A DNA stretch of 64,000 bases from Jackrogersella multiformis (lineage: Eukaryota; Ascomycota; Sordariomycetes; Xylariales; Hypoxylaceae), in assembly GCA_902806575.1 (NCBI GenBank), contig CADCXD010000018.1, positions 2,790,001-2,854,000 on the forward strand, in the 5' to 3' direction. Below are positions 46,793-58,515 of the stretch, piece by piece. The position numbers were made by a program, and so were the translations under genes. Under the pieces are notes generated by a model. The model had not been told where the DNA came from. It searched no databases and saw nothing but the letters and a program-made list of their open reading frames with translations. Every line of letters begins with the position of its first letter. Position 1 is the first letter of the stretch.

Positions 46793-48342
46793 TTACTGCT
46801 TGATATATACATGGTGGCCCCTCTGCTCGACCTCCACCGTCATGCCGACCGCGATCCAGGCCTCGCGGTCCTCGCCCAGGCTGGAGTCGAACAGGGGCGT
46901 CAGCTGCATGCCCAGGCAGCCGTTCAGCGGCGCGCCTTCGTCGACCGCCCGCTTCGCCCTGAGCGACTTGTCCGGCTCAGCCGGGTGCCGGGCGCCGGTA
47001 GCAGGGTCGACGTTAGGCATTTTGCATCTAGTGGGTGGTTAGTCCATATAAGGTATAAGGCAGGTGGTTATCTGCCGGGCATTGAGGAAAGGTAAAAAGA
47101 AGGGTATTGGGGAACTTGGGGGTTAGGTAGGTAGGTAGGCAGGGGTGACTGACCTGACTGTCCTGCACGACACGTGGAACAAGGAGTCGTTATATAGGCC
47201 TGAGCTCCCCGGCTTGAACCGGACCTGCTTCCACGTCTCCTCGTCGTAGGCCTCGGCTCCGGATAGGATGATGTTAGGTCGGAACCTGAGCACGTCTAGC
47301 TCCTTTAGGTTCTCGTCCTTGGGCACCTCCGAGCTGAACGCTTGTATGCTGTTTAATGTCATCAAGTGGAGAGGATACTAGACGTGGTGTTAGTTGGCGG
47401 AGATTGGTTTATATCGAAGGGGAATTAGTTGAGAAATATAGGGACGGGACGTACGGCGTCCTGGAATCCAGTTACAGGCTGGTATCCGGCTTCTTCCTTG
47501 GTAGGTGCACAGCGGTGGACTTCGCGCAGCTGGTCCGGGTCGATTCTGAACAGGCCGAGCTTATTGCTGACGCCCAAATACCGTCGCAGCTCCTCGGGCA
47601 AATCCTTCTCCATGTTGAGAGCACTGATAGTTTCTTTCCAAATCTTGACGTTTTCGAACGTATAGCCGTTCGCCTTGATCTCGGCTTCCGATGGGAAATC
47701 CACCGGCAGCAAGACCTCTATCTCCGGCTCGGCGGAGCGCCCCCTCTGGAGCTTCGCCGCAATGGTCGAGAAGAGGCCGCGCCAGCCATCGTCTTTCCAA
47801 GGAAAACGCAGAATCAAGAATGCCTCCGTAGACCTCATCGACTGTTTCCGCAGCTTCATCTCGTCCGGGAGCCAGAGGTCGACCGTGACATTGGCCAGTC
47901 TGGCGAACTGGCGCTGGGTGACAAATTCCCATTTGTGCTTCGATTTCTCCTCATCCGTCGAGTCCAAAGCCACCGGGAAGGGACTCTTGAGCTGCGCGAA
48001 TGTGAAGAGACGATCGAATTGAAGCCCCGACGGGAAGACTTTGCTCCTCGTCAGCTCAATGCCTTTGCATGACTTGACCGGGTAAACGACCAAGCTCTGG
48101 ACCCTAATTGGCTCGCCAGCCTGTGGTGAGTGTTCGGGTGAGAATTGCTTCTTTAGATTACTCTTTTCATCATCGACGCCAGCCTTGGTGTGGGTCTGGA
48201 CCAGCGCATCGGCTTTTTGGAGACCAACTGGAGGTAAGATGACAACGACCGGTATCAAGAAAGCAAGGATGGTAATTGTTAGCAAGAAAATGGAACTAGT
48301 GTCTAAATTGAAGCCACCGCGGGCCTGAAGTAATTCATCCAT
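46793..48342 (-). CDS. MOSC-domain molybdenum-cofactor protein, mARC-like, membrane-anchored
   Basis: Putative molybdenum-cofactor sulfurase-C-terminal-type protein, like the mitochondrial amidoxime-reducing component that reduces N-hydroxylated compounds. Model on the minus strand: 48342-47455, 47377-47154, 47027-46793 (448 aa, TAA). ATG at 48342. An N-terminal anchor lies at about 17-38 (SIFLLTITILAFLIPVVVIL). MOSC_N begins IRVQSLVVYPVKSCKGIELT and continues with GLQFDRLF. The MOSC domain includes FQDAYPLHLMTLNSIQAF, RFRPNIILSG and HVSCRTVRCKMPNVD, with the conserved Cys at about residue 372 expected to bind molybdenum. It ends GCLGMQLTPLF...VGMTVEV. Both junctions were fixed by restoring these motifs. 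The non-ATG upstream extension was rejected. Electron partners (cytochrome b5 type) are not nearby. Confidence 0.9.
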
Positions 48343-48436
48343 AGCGACGGGGTCGATTACTAGAAGAAACAACGTTGGCTTGAAAGTATTATAACGGTGC
48401 AACTCGGCCAGCAAGAAGCGTCTTTGTCTTCCGGCA

Positions 48437-48460
48437 AGTATAAGTATAAGTATAAGTATA
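48437..48460. repeat. (GTATAA)4 microsatellite
   Basis: Four near-perfect GTATAA units about 100 nt upstream of the MOSC-gene ATG. Confidence 0.85.
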
Positions 48461-51019
48461 TCAATATCTTACAAGAAATAAGAATGGAATGAAGATGAAT
48501 ATAATCATAGCAAACAAAGAACTCGGAATTCTAGGAGTTGAAGCTAAAAAGAGCGTTTCAAATGTGGTCCCATCGTCTGTCCCTCGACGAAACATTTTGA
48601 AACATCGGAGACGTCGAAGGGTTGAAATCGGTAGAGCGCAGGGCGGCTCATCGTGGGAGTATCACGTGATCGAGCACGTGACTCAGAGCTGAACTGCTGA
48701 CCTAGGTAGGATAGTGATGGCTATTAGATAAGAATTTTAACCTTAATAAATACATACCAATACCTATACTTTTCTTCGAATAAAGTTAATTTTATTCTCA
48801 GGTTACCTACATACTTAGGTACCTACCTGTTATGTTATCTACTGCAAATGCTTCGGCAAGTACCTAGGTCATGTTCTTATATGGGCGTACCTACTTAGAA
48901 TCTAACATTTTGGCAAGATAGCAAGAGCCGATTTAATCTGGGTTCTATATAATTTTATTATACACAAGGTGTTTGCGCTAGTCCTCTCCTGATGATATAC
49001 CAAGGGGAAGAAGACAGACGGCGAGCCCGGCACCAGTCAAACTCCGAGTCTTTTCTGGTGCCCTCTAACAATTCAGTCGACAGCAGTCAAGATGGCCACA
49101 TTGCGTACCTAGGTATGCAACGATGTAGGTAAAGATAGGTAAAGACAGGTAGTACTGATGACACCTTAACCATCCTCTAACTGACGTAGGTGTTCACCAA
49201 CCAGGGTTGGTGGAAATTGTCAACCCCAGAATCGACAGAAGGATCGTCATAAACCCGAATAGCCACCGGTAAGACCATACTTCTACTCCTATCCTCACGG
49301 CTAAACATGCCAGGCCGCGTAAGACTCTGTTGGCGGCCGAGTGCGAATATTATGTAACCATCAGCGAAAGCCGATCAACTACCTACAAGGTAGTGTACAT
49401 ATATACCAGGCAAGCAATAAGCCACATGGCAAAGAAGAACAAAGAGATGCATTTCGGTATGCGCCCCGAATGGAGTGAAGCCTGTGATATAGACAGCGAT
49501 GTATCCCGGAGTCGAACTACGGCAGTTACATGCAACCATGGCTTGTCACCCACGACCCCTAATTCGGAGATATCGGGGCACAACTTGACTAACTAATCAC
49601 TAATGCAAGGCACCAGGCACCTTGACTCTTGATCAAGCAATAGGGGCATGTACACGTGTGGGTAAGCTGTCAACAAGAGTTGCAATCCTTCCTGGGCGCT
49701 CTCACCGCCAATGAATGTCGTCACAAGTGGCATACAGGCAGATAAGGAGCTTGCATATACCTATGCCCAGCACTTTGGCTTGCTTTTCATTCGAGGCTGA
49801 CTCCCCCTTTAGCGCCAATATGCAAAACTGGCCTCATAATCGCGTCAGTCCGTGTACTGGATAGGACCCCCTGAATGCCGGGAGGGTATGGTTGGTCATC
49901 GCAAATGCCTTAACAACGTGCCGCACGCCTCTGCATCAGCTTACTATAGTGTACATACATAGTAGGGTCAGGAGGATCCGCAGCGGAATTCACCATGGAA
50001 ACGTATGTGGCAGTCCATTCTGGGTAGGTTTCTAGGGCCGATATGGCCAGCCAGCCAGGTAAGTACCTAGGTAGGCAGGTAGGTAAATTCCACATAGCAC
50101 GGATGTACAGCATGTCGTTACCTAGTTGTCTATAGTAAAGGCGATCTCGGGATGATGATTCCGCGGGAGTAGCCAGTGTTCTCCGCATTTTTTTCTATCC
50201 CTTATACGCCTTGTGAAGGTAGTCGGACGAGTGAGTTGCTGGTTGAGAAAAAATACCATGTGAAGAGCACTAGTGGAGGTACAAAGGGTAGATCTAAAGA
50301 CAATCGGGTATAAAGGCATTGAGTAGGCCAGCCAACTAATTTAACAACCTCACCGAGCAGCCGAGACACCGCGCCTTAACCTGGCCCGCAGGATTGGATG
50401 TATGGGTTGTTACACACCTAGGTCTAGTATTTACTTACCTGCCCAGGTAGGCAGGTGCTTATTAGAATCTTTTTGCTTTGACCGTTAACTTTGACCCCCG
50501 TACAGAGCGATGTGTATATATACCCTGATGTAAGAACCTGTCGTAGTGCGAGTCGGTTTATCTCCACTTGAGGTAGCCAGGATGTATTATTAGTATGCGA
50601 TAAATCCTATATTAACGGCCAGGGAGTATACTGACAGACTGGGGGATCAGACCTTTAAGTTAAATCCGAGAAAGTGACAATTTCCGTGAATGTTCTCGAG
50701 CTTCGCTGCATGAAAATATCGTAAGATTGCAACAGTATTCATTCATTAGGTAATATCCAATGGTCCCATAGACCCGGGAAATTCTTTTAGTCTCATCCAT
50801 CTGTTCCGCCATCACGTCTCTTATCGTCCTTCCGCCCTTACAGGGGTTCTGCTCCCGCCGTTCGGCCGGGAATGCCTGTTCTAGAATTATTGTGCTATGT
50901 AATTGTCTAGCCTTACAACCATTACCACCGTTGAGAGGCGTTGGTAGGTATCACGAAGGTGGTGCTTCGACATTTCCTAGATCGACGATAAAACCACTTT
51001 AAAGATTATGTTTATTAAT

Positions 51020-51038
51020 AGCGTGATAATACCACGCT
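51020..51038. repeat. Short inverted repeat (AGCGTG ... CACGCT)
   Basis: 6-bp arms around a 7-nt AT loop, in AT-rich DNA. Confidence 0.6.
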
Positions 51039-51506
51039 TTTACATTGAGATATGACTAAATCATATTATACTCTGTATAAAAAGCGTACACCGGTTACGT
51101 AAGACTCTACATATTCGCGACATGTTGATGGCATTTGAGCATGAAAGGTATGAACATAGTAAAGCCTTGGAAGACGATGATTGGATCCTAGCGGGAACGC
51201 AAGTCATAATGAGCCGCGATGAATCTGACTCTTACGGAACAGCTGCGGAATTGTATTGGCGCCATATCGAGATGACATCCAAACGTAAAACTCCGTGTTT
51301 ATCCTTGTGAGTGGAGAACTGTCGGGAGCCTCAAGCTAAAAAGGTTAGAGGCTGGTACTGTTAAGATGAGGCTTATTACACTTCCCGGTTATAAATAACG
51401 TATTATCGAGCAAACAAGCAGGCAAGCTATGAGTCGAAGGGAACAAGTCATGAATTACTTACTGAATATAGTCTTAAGTGCTTTAGCATTAAATGGATAA
51501 ACTGGA

Positions 51507-51531
51507 TTACGCCGTAATAATAACGGCGTAA
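51507..51531. repeat. Inverted repeat TTACGCCGT / ACGGCGTAA
   Basis: Perfect 9-bp arms with a 7-nt AATAATA loop, GC-rich arms inside an AT-rich block. No T-tract follows the hairpin on either side, so it does not look like a simple terminator. Confidence 0.7.
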
Positions 51532-52850
51532 ACCCTTGATTTAAGCAGTTGCTTCGCGTGAAATATTTTTTTAATATTGAGAACCCTGTCTAGTGTATAT
51601 TTTTCCATGAACTGGTATAATAAATGCTATTATACCTATAATACTTATGTAGTATTTTATGAGCCTAAATCGGATTTTACAGCTATGATATAATAAGGAA
51701 CATTAGCTCGTCACTTTTTTTTTTATCCATGTTTGTGCAAAATATGGGATCAGGGGCTTAACTCGTGAGTACGTCATTATAGCATACTTTATGACTATAT
51801 ATTATACTTACCTATATAGGTATTTAACGGGGAAACAATTCTAACTTCCTTAGGTAATAACTGAAGCAAGTGGCGTTAACAAGTTTGCTTACATCTTAGT
51901 GTATAAAAAAAACCATTACTTCTTTCAATTATTTCGTACATACAGAATTCCTACTTATGTACATTACAGTCCCAGGTATTTGTTAAACTACTAGCGCTTA
52001 CAAGGTAGTAAATACACTAGGTCAGAAATTCCCGCCAAGAACCCACACCTCGAATCCTTGACAACGGGCTGAACGGGAATTATCAGATGGTACCTCTTAG
52101 CTTTAAGTACCTAGCCTAGGTAGGTAATGATATCCTTGCACAACAAAGATTTCCGTCTTGCTACTACCTAGTATTACATACTTAGGTGGTATAATATGCG
52201 GGAAATCCGGGATAGAGGAGGTTCGATGAGCGGAGAGAGAGCGGATGACGGAAGTAATAATGGGATGGGATGGAACGGTCCACCGATTACTAGGGTATAC
52301 TTATATAGCTACTAAGGTACCTAGGCACACTACCTCTTATGCAGGTACATAGTATATGTATATTGCGAGAAGAAAGATCATTCCGAATACTTAACTCTAT
52401 TTTATGTAAGTTTTCTACTCTGAACTTCTCCAAGTTCTCCATCTTTGAGAGGTAGGTAGTGTAAGATTGTCAAAAACAAGGGAAGCTTGCTGGGGTCCGT
52501 CTCGCGTCTACTACAACATTGAAAAAACAATTAATGATGCTAGACTCCAGTAAGCAAATCATCCAACGATATCGATCAAACCGATACGGCACAACCTGTG
52601 TCCTTACCTAGTCACAATCCGGTCCCTGTCGATCATGATCAACTACGTAGTAGGCACGTAGCAAGACGACAGCCATCAAGGATTATATCTACACTAGTGT
52701 AGTGTACCAGTGCTAGGTATGCGCCATGACATTTTATAGTGTAGGTATGTGGGATATCCACCAGCCCAGCTAACACGGGCAGTAGGTACTGCCATCTCAG
52801 CCCCTGCAGAAGGTCGGCCGAGACTTACATCCATCCATAGGTAGGTAGGT

Positions 52851-52935
52851 ACTATTAGTACCAGCCAGTCAGCTACATTATTAGGTCCCTACCTACATAA
52901 TCAGCCTAGGTAGGCAGGTAGGTAGGCAGGTAGGC
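52851..52935. repeat. Dense TAGG/CCTA repeats with a CCTAGG core
   Basis: GTAGGTAGGTAC, CCTACCTAC and CCTAGGTAGGCAGGTAGGTAGG occur within 85 nt: the same family, with CAGG variants. Confidence 0.75.
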
Positions 52936-53296
52936 ACATCGAGGTCAACCAAATTTCCCAGCCGCATAAAACAACATTAGCTAAAACTCCTCGACTCTTT
53001 GACTATTCGACCACCTATCACTTATCACCTACAGTTTCTGTCACAATACCCAGGTATACCATTCATGATAGTTACAAGTAACCTCTAGCTGTCAATGCTG
53101 CTGCACCGGCGGCTACCTGTCACTGTCAGCTTGCGTGTGTACCTACCTACCTACCTACTTAGCATGATCGATCCGTTGATCAACCTACCTTGACCTAGGA
53201 GGTAGGTAATTAAATATGGCCGATGCATGGTTTATGAGCCTCACCGTTCTCGTGATTATAGTACTTACTTACTATGTACCGAGGTACTCAATCAGT

Positions 53297-53318
53297 CTGG
53301 CTGGCTGGCTGGCTGGCT
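53297..53318. repeat. (CTGG)n tetranucleotide repeat
   Basis: Five tandem CTGG units in the gene-poor spacer. Confidence 0.85.
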
Positions 53319-53528
53319 GCATTTCTGCATTGGATGCTCCAACGCTCTGATCTATGCCTGGGTACAACCCCCCTTGATCAATCTCCATTGATCCTGGAGC
53401 TCTAGGGATCCCTGTCGCGGCGGGATCCAATCAGCGGAAGCTTGTAGCTTGCAGCAACAGTGGTGCGGCCCCAAAAAGGCTCGTCCAGCACCGTTCTGCT
53501 TTGCAGCTAACGTCGTATCAACAAATCC

Positions 53529-53553
53529 AGCCCGAAAAGGCTTTTGCCGGGCT
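53529..53553. repeat. Hairpin AGCCCG ... CGGGCT
   Basis: Six-bp arms enclose AAAAGGCTTTTGC, itself partly self-complementary. Similar AAAAGG motifs recur on both sides within 100 nt, as in a small non-autonomous element or its relic. Confidence 0.55.
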
Positions 53554-56030
53554 AAAAAGGATCGGGCCTACAATCTCGACGGATTTCGACTGGGCCTACT
53601 TTCATCCTCTACAGGCCACACCTTACCGCTACAGTTTCCTAAAAAAGCTCGAGGGCCCTCTCGTCGATCGATAGTGGAAATTTTAACATTATTCCGCCGC
53701 ACCTTTTTCCCAGCTAGCCCCAGAATGTTCGGCCACGATCCTGGGCAGCTTGCGAATATTAATGTACCTAGGTACCGCCCGCACAGTATCTTTGACGTTA
53801 CTACATAGAGGTATGCGGAACATTACTCGCTACGTACCTACTTAGTTGTTCGACAAATTCTCCGAATTTGAAGCCTGGTGTGTCAAGGTCTGAGAAGTAT
53901 GCTGGCAGCTGAAGCACTGGCGCCTCAGGCTCCCACATTCGTCTCATGTTGCGTTATGAGATCAACAGATCGAATACCTCCCACTAGCCGCCGTTGATCA
54001 AACTGCATAACAGGATCTTGAGCAGTCTTCCACCCCCGGTGCTAGCGCCCCAGTTCCCCGCTGCCTGGCTCGCTGGGTTGACCCCATGCCTGTGGATGAA
54101 GGACCCTTGTTTTACCTACCTGACTGTGGTCTTATCACATCTCCTTGTAGCTATGTACAGTAGGTATCTATCTATTGTAGGTAGCCTCCAACTTTCAATG
54201 TATTTAGAGTAGTATTTTGGTACTTTTGTAAGTTTGCTCTTCCTCCTACAGTAGGTAGTAGGTAGACAGCTTTAGCTGAGGTGTTATCCACCACCTCCGT
54301 GGGAGTTCACCACTGAAATGGCTTGGCAAGAAGTATGGGCAAATATCAGATGGCTGCGTGTCATCGGTTCCTCTCCCTGGCGTCCCGACTCATCCAGTAG
54401 CTGCAGCTTTCTAGCCCAGGGGGCCCCCTGTTGTAGCGCCAACCGGATATCCTCAAGCGGAACAATTCTTATTGCGTAGGTACTGTATGTACTTCATTTC
54501 TACATACGTACCAGAGCAGTGGGTTAAGGCTACCTATTCGATTTGCCTACCTATGCACTTATTGCAAAAGGTAAAGTGTACACCAGTATCTGTTGTCTCT
54601 CGCAGAGAGCAAACTTATTCGACTAAATTACCGTGGTTGCGAGATAGTATCTAAAGTCGTCATTGTACGGGGTTGTCTGTCTAGATTTTATGTTCTACCA
54701 GGTTAAACTGGACAAGCCTTGCCTATCCTTGACACACCATACTTGCCCTGTTTCTGGCAGAATATACGCAGATACCCCTTAAACAACAATATCTCCTAAA
54801 AAATATTACCCGTCCCAAAATCCATCTGAACCTGGCGCTGTTGTTTTTGCCATGACCTCAAAACCTTAGTATTTCAGTTACATACCGTACCGAGTTCTTT
54901 TCACCCCGAAAAGATTTCCCGGCAGCAGCGAGGCTAACACTTGCCTCTACTTTACGCCTTCTCGTCACTAGCTCTGTTAGAAGGAGGAGGTTAGACCAAC
55001 GCAGACGGGGACGACCAGTGTTATATTTCATCAGGGTCGATAGACAGCTAATTACTTTGCGTCCAACGCCATATTCGTCATTGGTTACCATCTTAGACGG
55101 CACTTCTAATTGTGGGTGGACTACAGCATCCCGAGATAGCCTGCTAAAACCCAAAGTCGGTTTTCTGTTCTATGATAGCACCTTATTCCTCACCTCTTTA
55201 GTTACCCGCTGCATGACGAAGCCCCGCTATAGCTATCATCCTGTCAGCAGATCCTCAAGACTCTGCTCCTCATAGGTACAGAGCAACGCTAGGGGGGTCT
55301 TGCAAGCTGTACTAGAAGAGCCCCACAGCTATTTCATCTTCAATGCCTCCTAGTCACTGGTAACCATAGCCGTCAAGCTTCTGGATTGGTCGTAACTACC
55401 GTGGGCAGCGCAACCTAACCAACCTAGCCAGACACAAAAGCAGTTCCGAGAAATCCCCAGACGCAAAACCATCATCTTTATCACACCTATAGACAATGCT
55501 GAAGGTATTGCCTCCCTATTTGTGAAGACCTTGCCAGCCGAGAAGGGTTAAAAAGGGCGAGTCGAATCTCTGGAGACAAAGGGGGAGTTCTATAGGCGTA
55601 GAGTCTTCTCTAAGATACACTAAACTAGCTCATTGGCCAAGGGAAATTCTCTAGTCGATGAGTGTATTCGGCCAAACCTTTGCTTGCCCCCTCGAATCAT
55701 TGAGGTCGGGACCCCTCCGTCTAACGGCTGTTTTACGAAAAACTCCACCGAGCTGGGCATCTACAAGACAGCCTGAGAATTGATATCAAGTTTATAAATA
55801 ACTTCACCCTAGTTGATTATTTTTCGAGGCATCTCTCAAATTCCCCTTACTATAGACAAGAAAAAACTTAACATACCGATTTATTTATTACGATCTATTT
55901 TATTCGAATCGGATCCACGTCGAAGCGGCGGCGCCCGCTTTTCGGTTTTTTTTTCACGGAGGGATTCCAAATCTGAGTTGCTCAAGTTAACCGTATATCA
56001 AATATTCCGCTCGGCGGCGAATCCTTCCCG

Positions 56031-58515
56031 ATGAGTGATTACTATCAACAATATCTGTCCTCAGGGGCGGGGACTGGGGAATCACCAAATCAAAATCCTC
56101 AAGATGCCCAGTATCAACCTCAGCAACATTCAACACAGACGGGGAACATCAGTCCCCCTCTAACAGCGCCATATCAAAATCTAGGATACTTTACCGGCTT
56201 CTCTGACCCAATCATGTTCCAGGCCCCAAAGGCCCAGAATAACCGGAATCGCAAGAAAAGCACGCCTGGGGTAGACCATGTTAAACATCGCCGAACACGG
56301 TCGGGATGTTATACTTGTCGAAGTAGACGAGTCAAAGTAAGTATTGGTTCCTTTGGACCGATGTGGTAGTGCTAAGATTAACGCTACGTAGTGCGATGAA
56401 ACCCATCCTATCTGTGAACGTAAGTATCATTATGTCATATATTCTAGAGCTGAGCTGACAGTCGAAGGCTGCCGCAAAGGCAAGAGGGATTGTGTCTACC
56501 CCGAGCCCTCATCCGCAAAGGGGCAAGCTTCTGGGTCAGGTTCATCGAAAGACACAGCATCGTTGACTCAAGAGCCTAGCCCGACATCTTCGCAAGACGA
56601 AACGGACGAAGAAATTGAGAGTAGCCTAAAGCTAGAACCAATTATCGACGAGGAGGAACATAGACAGGCGTTATCACCATCCTCGTATTCCTTTGTAGAG
56701 TTGCGAAGAACAAGTACGGCATCGATTTCGAACACCCCAAGAACGGGGACGAGACAGGACTCCGAGACGCCTTCCTTTGAGGGCACTAAGAGCGCATCAC
56801 CGTCAGTATCAGCAGGGACTCCCGGAAGCTTTACGATATCTTTTCAGGTTCCTGATCCCGCGCTACAACCATCGTTGTCTCAGCCAGGCTGGTCTCACCT
56901 GCCAACAGACTTACAGTCTCACTTGCAATACTACTGCGAAAACATTACTTACTTTAACTATGGGATGGTTAACGATCCAGACAACTTCTTCCTCTCAACC
57001 CTACCTAGCCTGACCGTACAGCCGGGCAACGAAGCTCTTCTGAATGCGGTCGTGGGGTTTTCGGCGTACCACAGGACGGTCCGGGACCCCAACGGCAAAA
57101 TCTCCGACTTCTTGCGATACTATAATAAAAGTGTTACGCTACTTCTGAGTTGCCTCAAAAGGCGAGAGAAGCAGAGTATCGCGACGCTGCTAACAATATT
57201 GCAGCTCGCAACCATCGAGGTAAACCGAGGCTGGATACCTACCTACATGAAGCTGTTGCTGATTAGAAAAAGGAATACTTAGGCGATTGGGTAAACCTGA
57301 TGGGTCATCAAAAAGCTGCTCTCGAGATTTTAACCAGGCTTTTTACACCTCAGACGGTTATGAACTCCCCTACATCTCGAATGTTGCTTACGTGGTACAT
57401 CCGGTTCGACGTTTTCGTGGGAATGATGGGAGGATTCGAGACGAATTTACCGCGACAATGGTTCTCAAGCGTGGTCCAACATTACCGAGAGCAGGCCGAA
57501 AGCGATCCGCGAGATCTCAGGGCGAAGACAGAACTCCACGCTTCCGCCTTGCGAATGATCTCTAGAGACATGTCAATCCTCTACGCAAGAGGTGGCCGAG
57601 GCGAGATTTCGGGTGAAAATTTTGCTGCAGAACACGATCATATCTCGAGACGCCTCTTTGAATGGAGAGCGAAATTGGATCCCTCTTTGACCGACCCAAA
57701 TCTCCTTGTGACTGACTTCCCGCACAAGGTTCCATTGGACGAAGATGACATAGTCGATCCTTACAAGCCAGGCTACCTGTATGATTTCCCGTTATTTCCG
57801 ACTACTGTTCTAATAGCAGAGTGGCATTCTATTCTTGTCATGCACAAGAGCCAGGAGGCGTTCGCGTTGCAGCAAAAACCGTCTGATGAATTGAGATGCC
57901 TAGCAATCACTATATGCGAGATATTCGAAACGGTACAACTGTGGCCATCGGTACCAAACGGTGCCCTCGTCCCGGTCCAGGCTTGTCTTGCTATAGCAGC
58001 ATTGTTTCTCCCCCGAGAGAGTAGATATCACATGTGGTTGAGGCGGAAGTATGTGCTGCTAGAGTCACTAGGGTAAGTGGACGAGTTTTTGTACTCCTAT
58101 TTCTACTTTACGTCGAGCCAACACCTGTAAAAATTCGCGCGAGGACATCGTTCGCACACCCAGCCCCTATCTTGCCGACTCCTCGCGTGACAGAACTCGA
58201 ATCTTTAAACAGTCCAACTGACGTTTCGTGCCTCAAATTATTAGGTACGTTTTCCCGCTTACTATACGAGCTCGAATGGCGGAAATATTTCGCGATCCTT
58301 CTTGTATACAGTGGTGGCTCCCAAACGATGAGGGACTCAGCCCTATCTTACGAAGCATTCGTGCCTTTGCGGACGAGCGCAATGCAAACCCCGTTTCTCA
58401 GCAAACAGAGTCTCTACGAGAAATCAGTGCCATTTTTGCAAAGATGCGCATCGATCATGAACAGGAAGGAGGTCCGTCCCCTGGTGGATCGACCAGCGGC
58501 ACATCGTCACATTGA
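56031..58515 (+). CDS. Zn2Cys6 transcription factor
   Basis: Nuclear regulator, target unknown. Model: 56031-56336, 56392-56419, 56468-57219, 57273-58072, 58245-58515 (718 aa, TGA). The cluster reads HRRTRSGCYTCRSRRVKCDE and then THPICERCRKGKRDCVYP (Cys93 to Cys120), and is split by two introns around a 28-nt exon that codes only CDETHPICE plus one base. A Ser/Thr-rich linker follows. The regulatory region has FSAYHRTVRDPNGKISDFLRYY, then LGDWVNLMGHQKAALEIL, and LRRKYVLLESLGYVFPL across the last junction. The acceptor of exon 4 is ambiguous by six bases (57267 or 57273); both keep frame and differ by two Lys. No neighbour within 2.4 kb. The family is certain, the pathway unknown. Confidence 0.88.

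Larger units (their letters stand above)
48343..56030. other. 7.7 kb gene-poor spacer, AT-rich in the middle, with hairpins and decayed sequence
   Basis: I find no convincing gene. The left end carries the MOSC promoter and a GTATAA hexamer repeat. 50990-52400 is AT-rich with hairpins (51020-51038, 51507-51531) and a 62-codon open frame (51122-51310) that looks protein-like but is isolated. 52800-53350 is dense in TAGG/CCTA repeats. 53450-55790 contains broken open stretches suggestive of old coding DNA, with no family I can name. No tRNA or rRNA recognised. Confidence 0.55.

Noticed and set aside
49500..49565. Possible tRNA remnant (minus strand GTAGTTCGACTCCGGGA)
   Set aside because: Looks like a tRNA 3' half at first sight, but the T stem mispairs and the rest does not fold into a cloverleaf.
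50428..50465. U1 snRNA-like ACTTACCTG 5' end
   Set aside because: The match is part of the TAGG/CCTG spacer repeat and no U1 stem-loops or Sm site follow.
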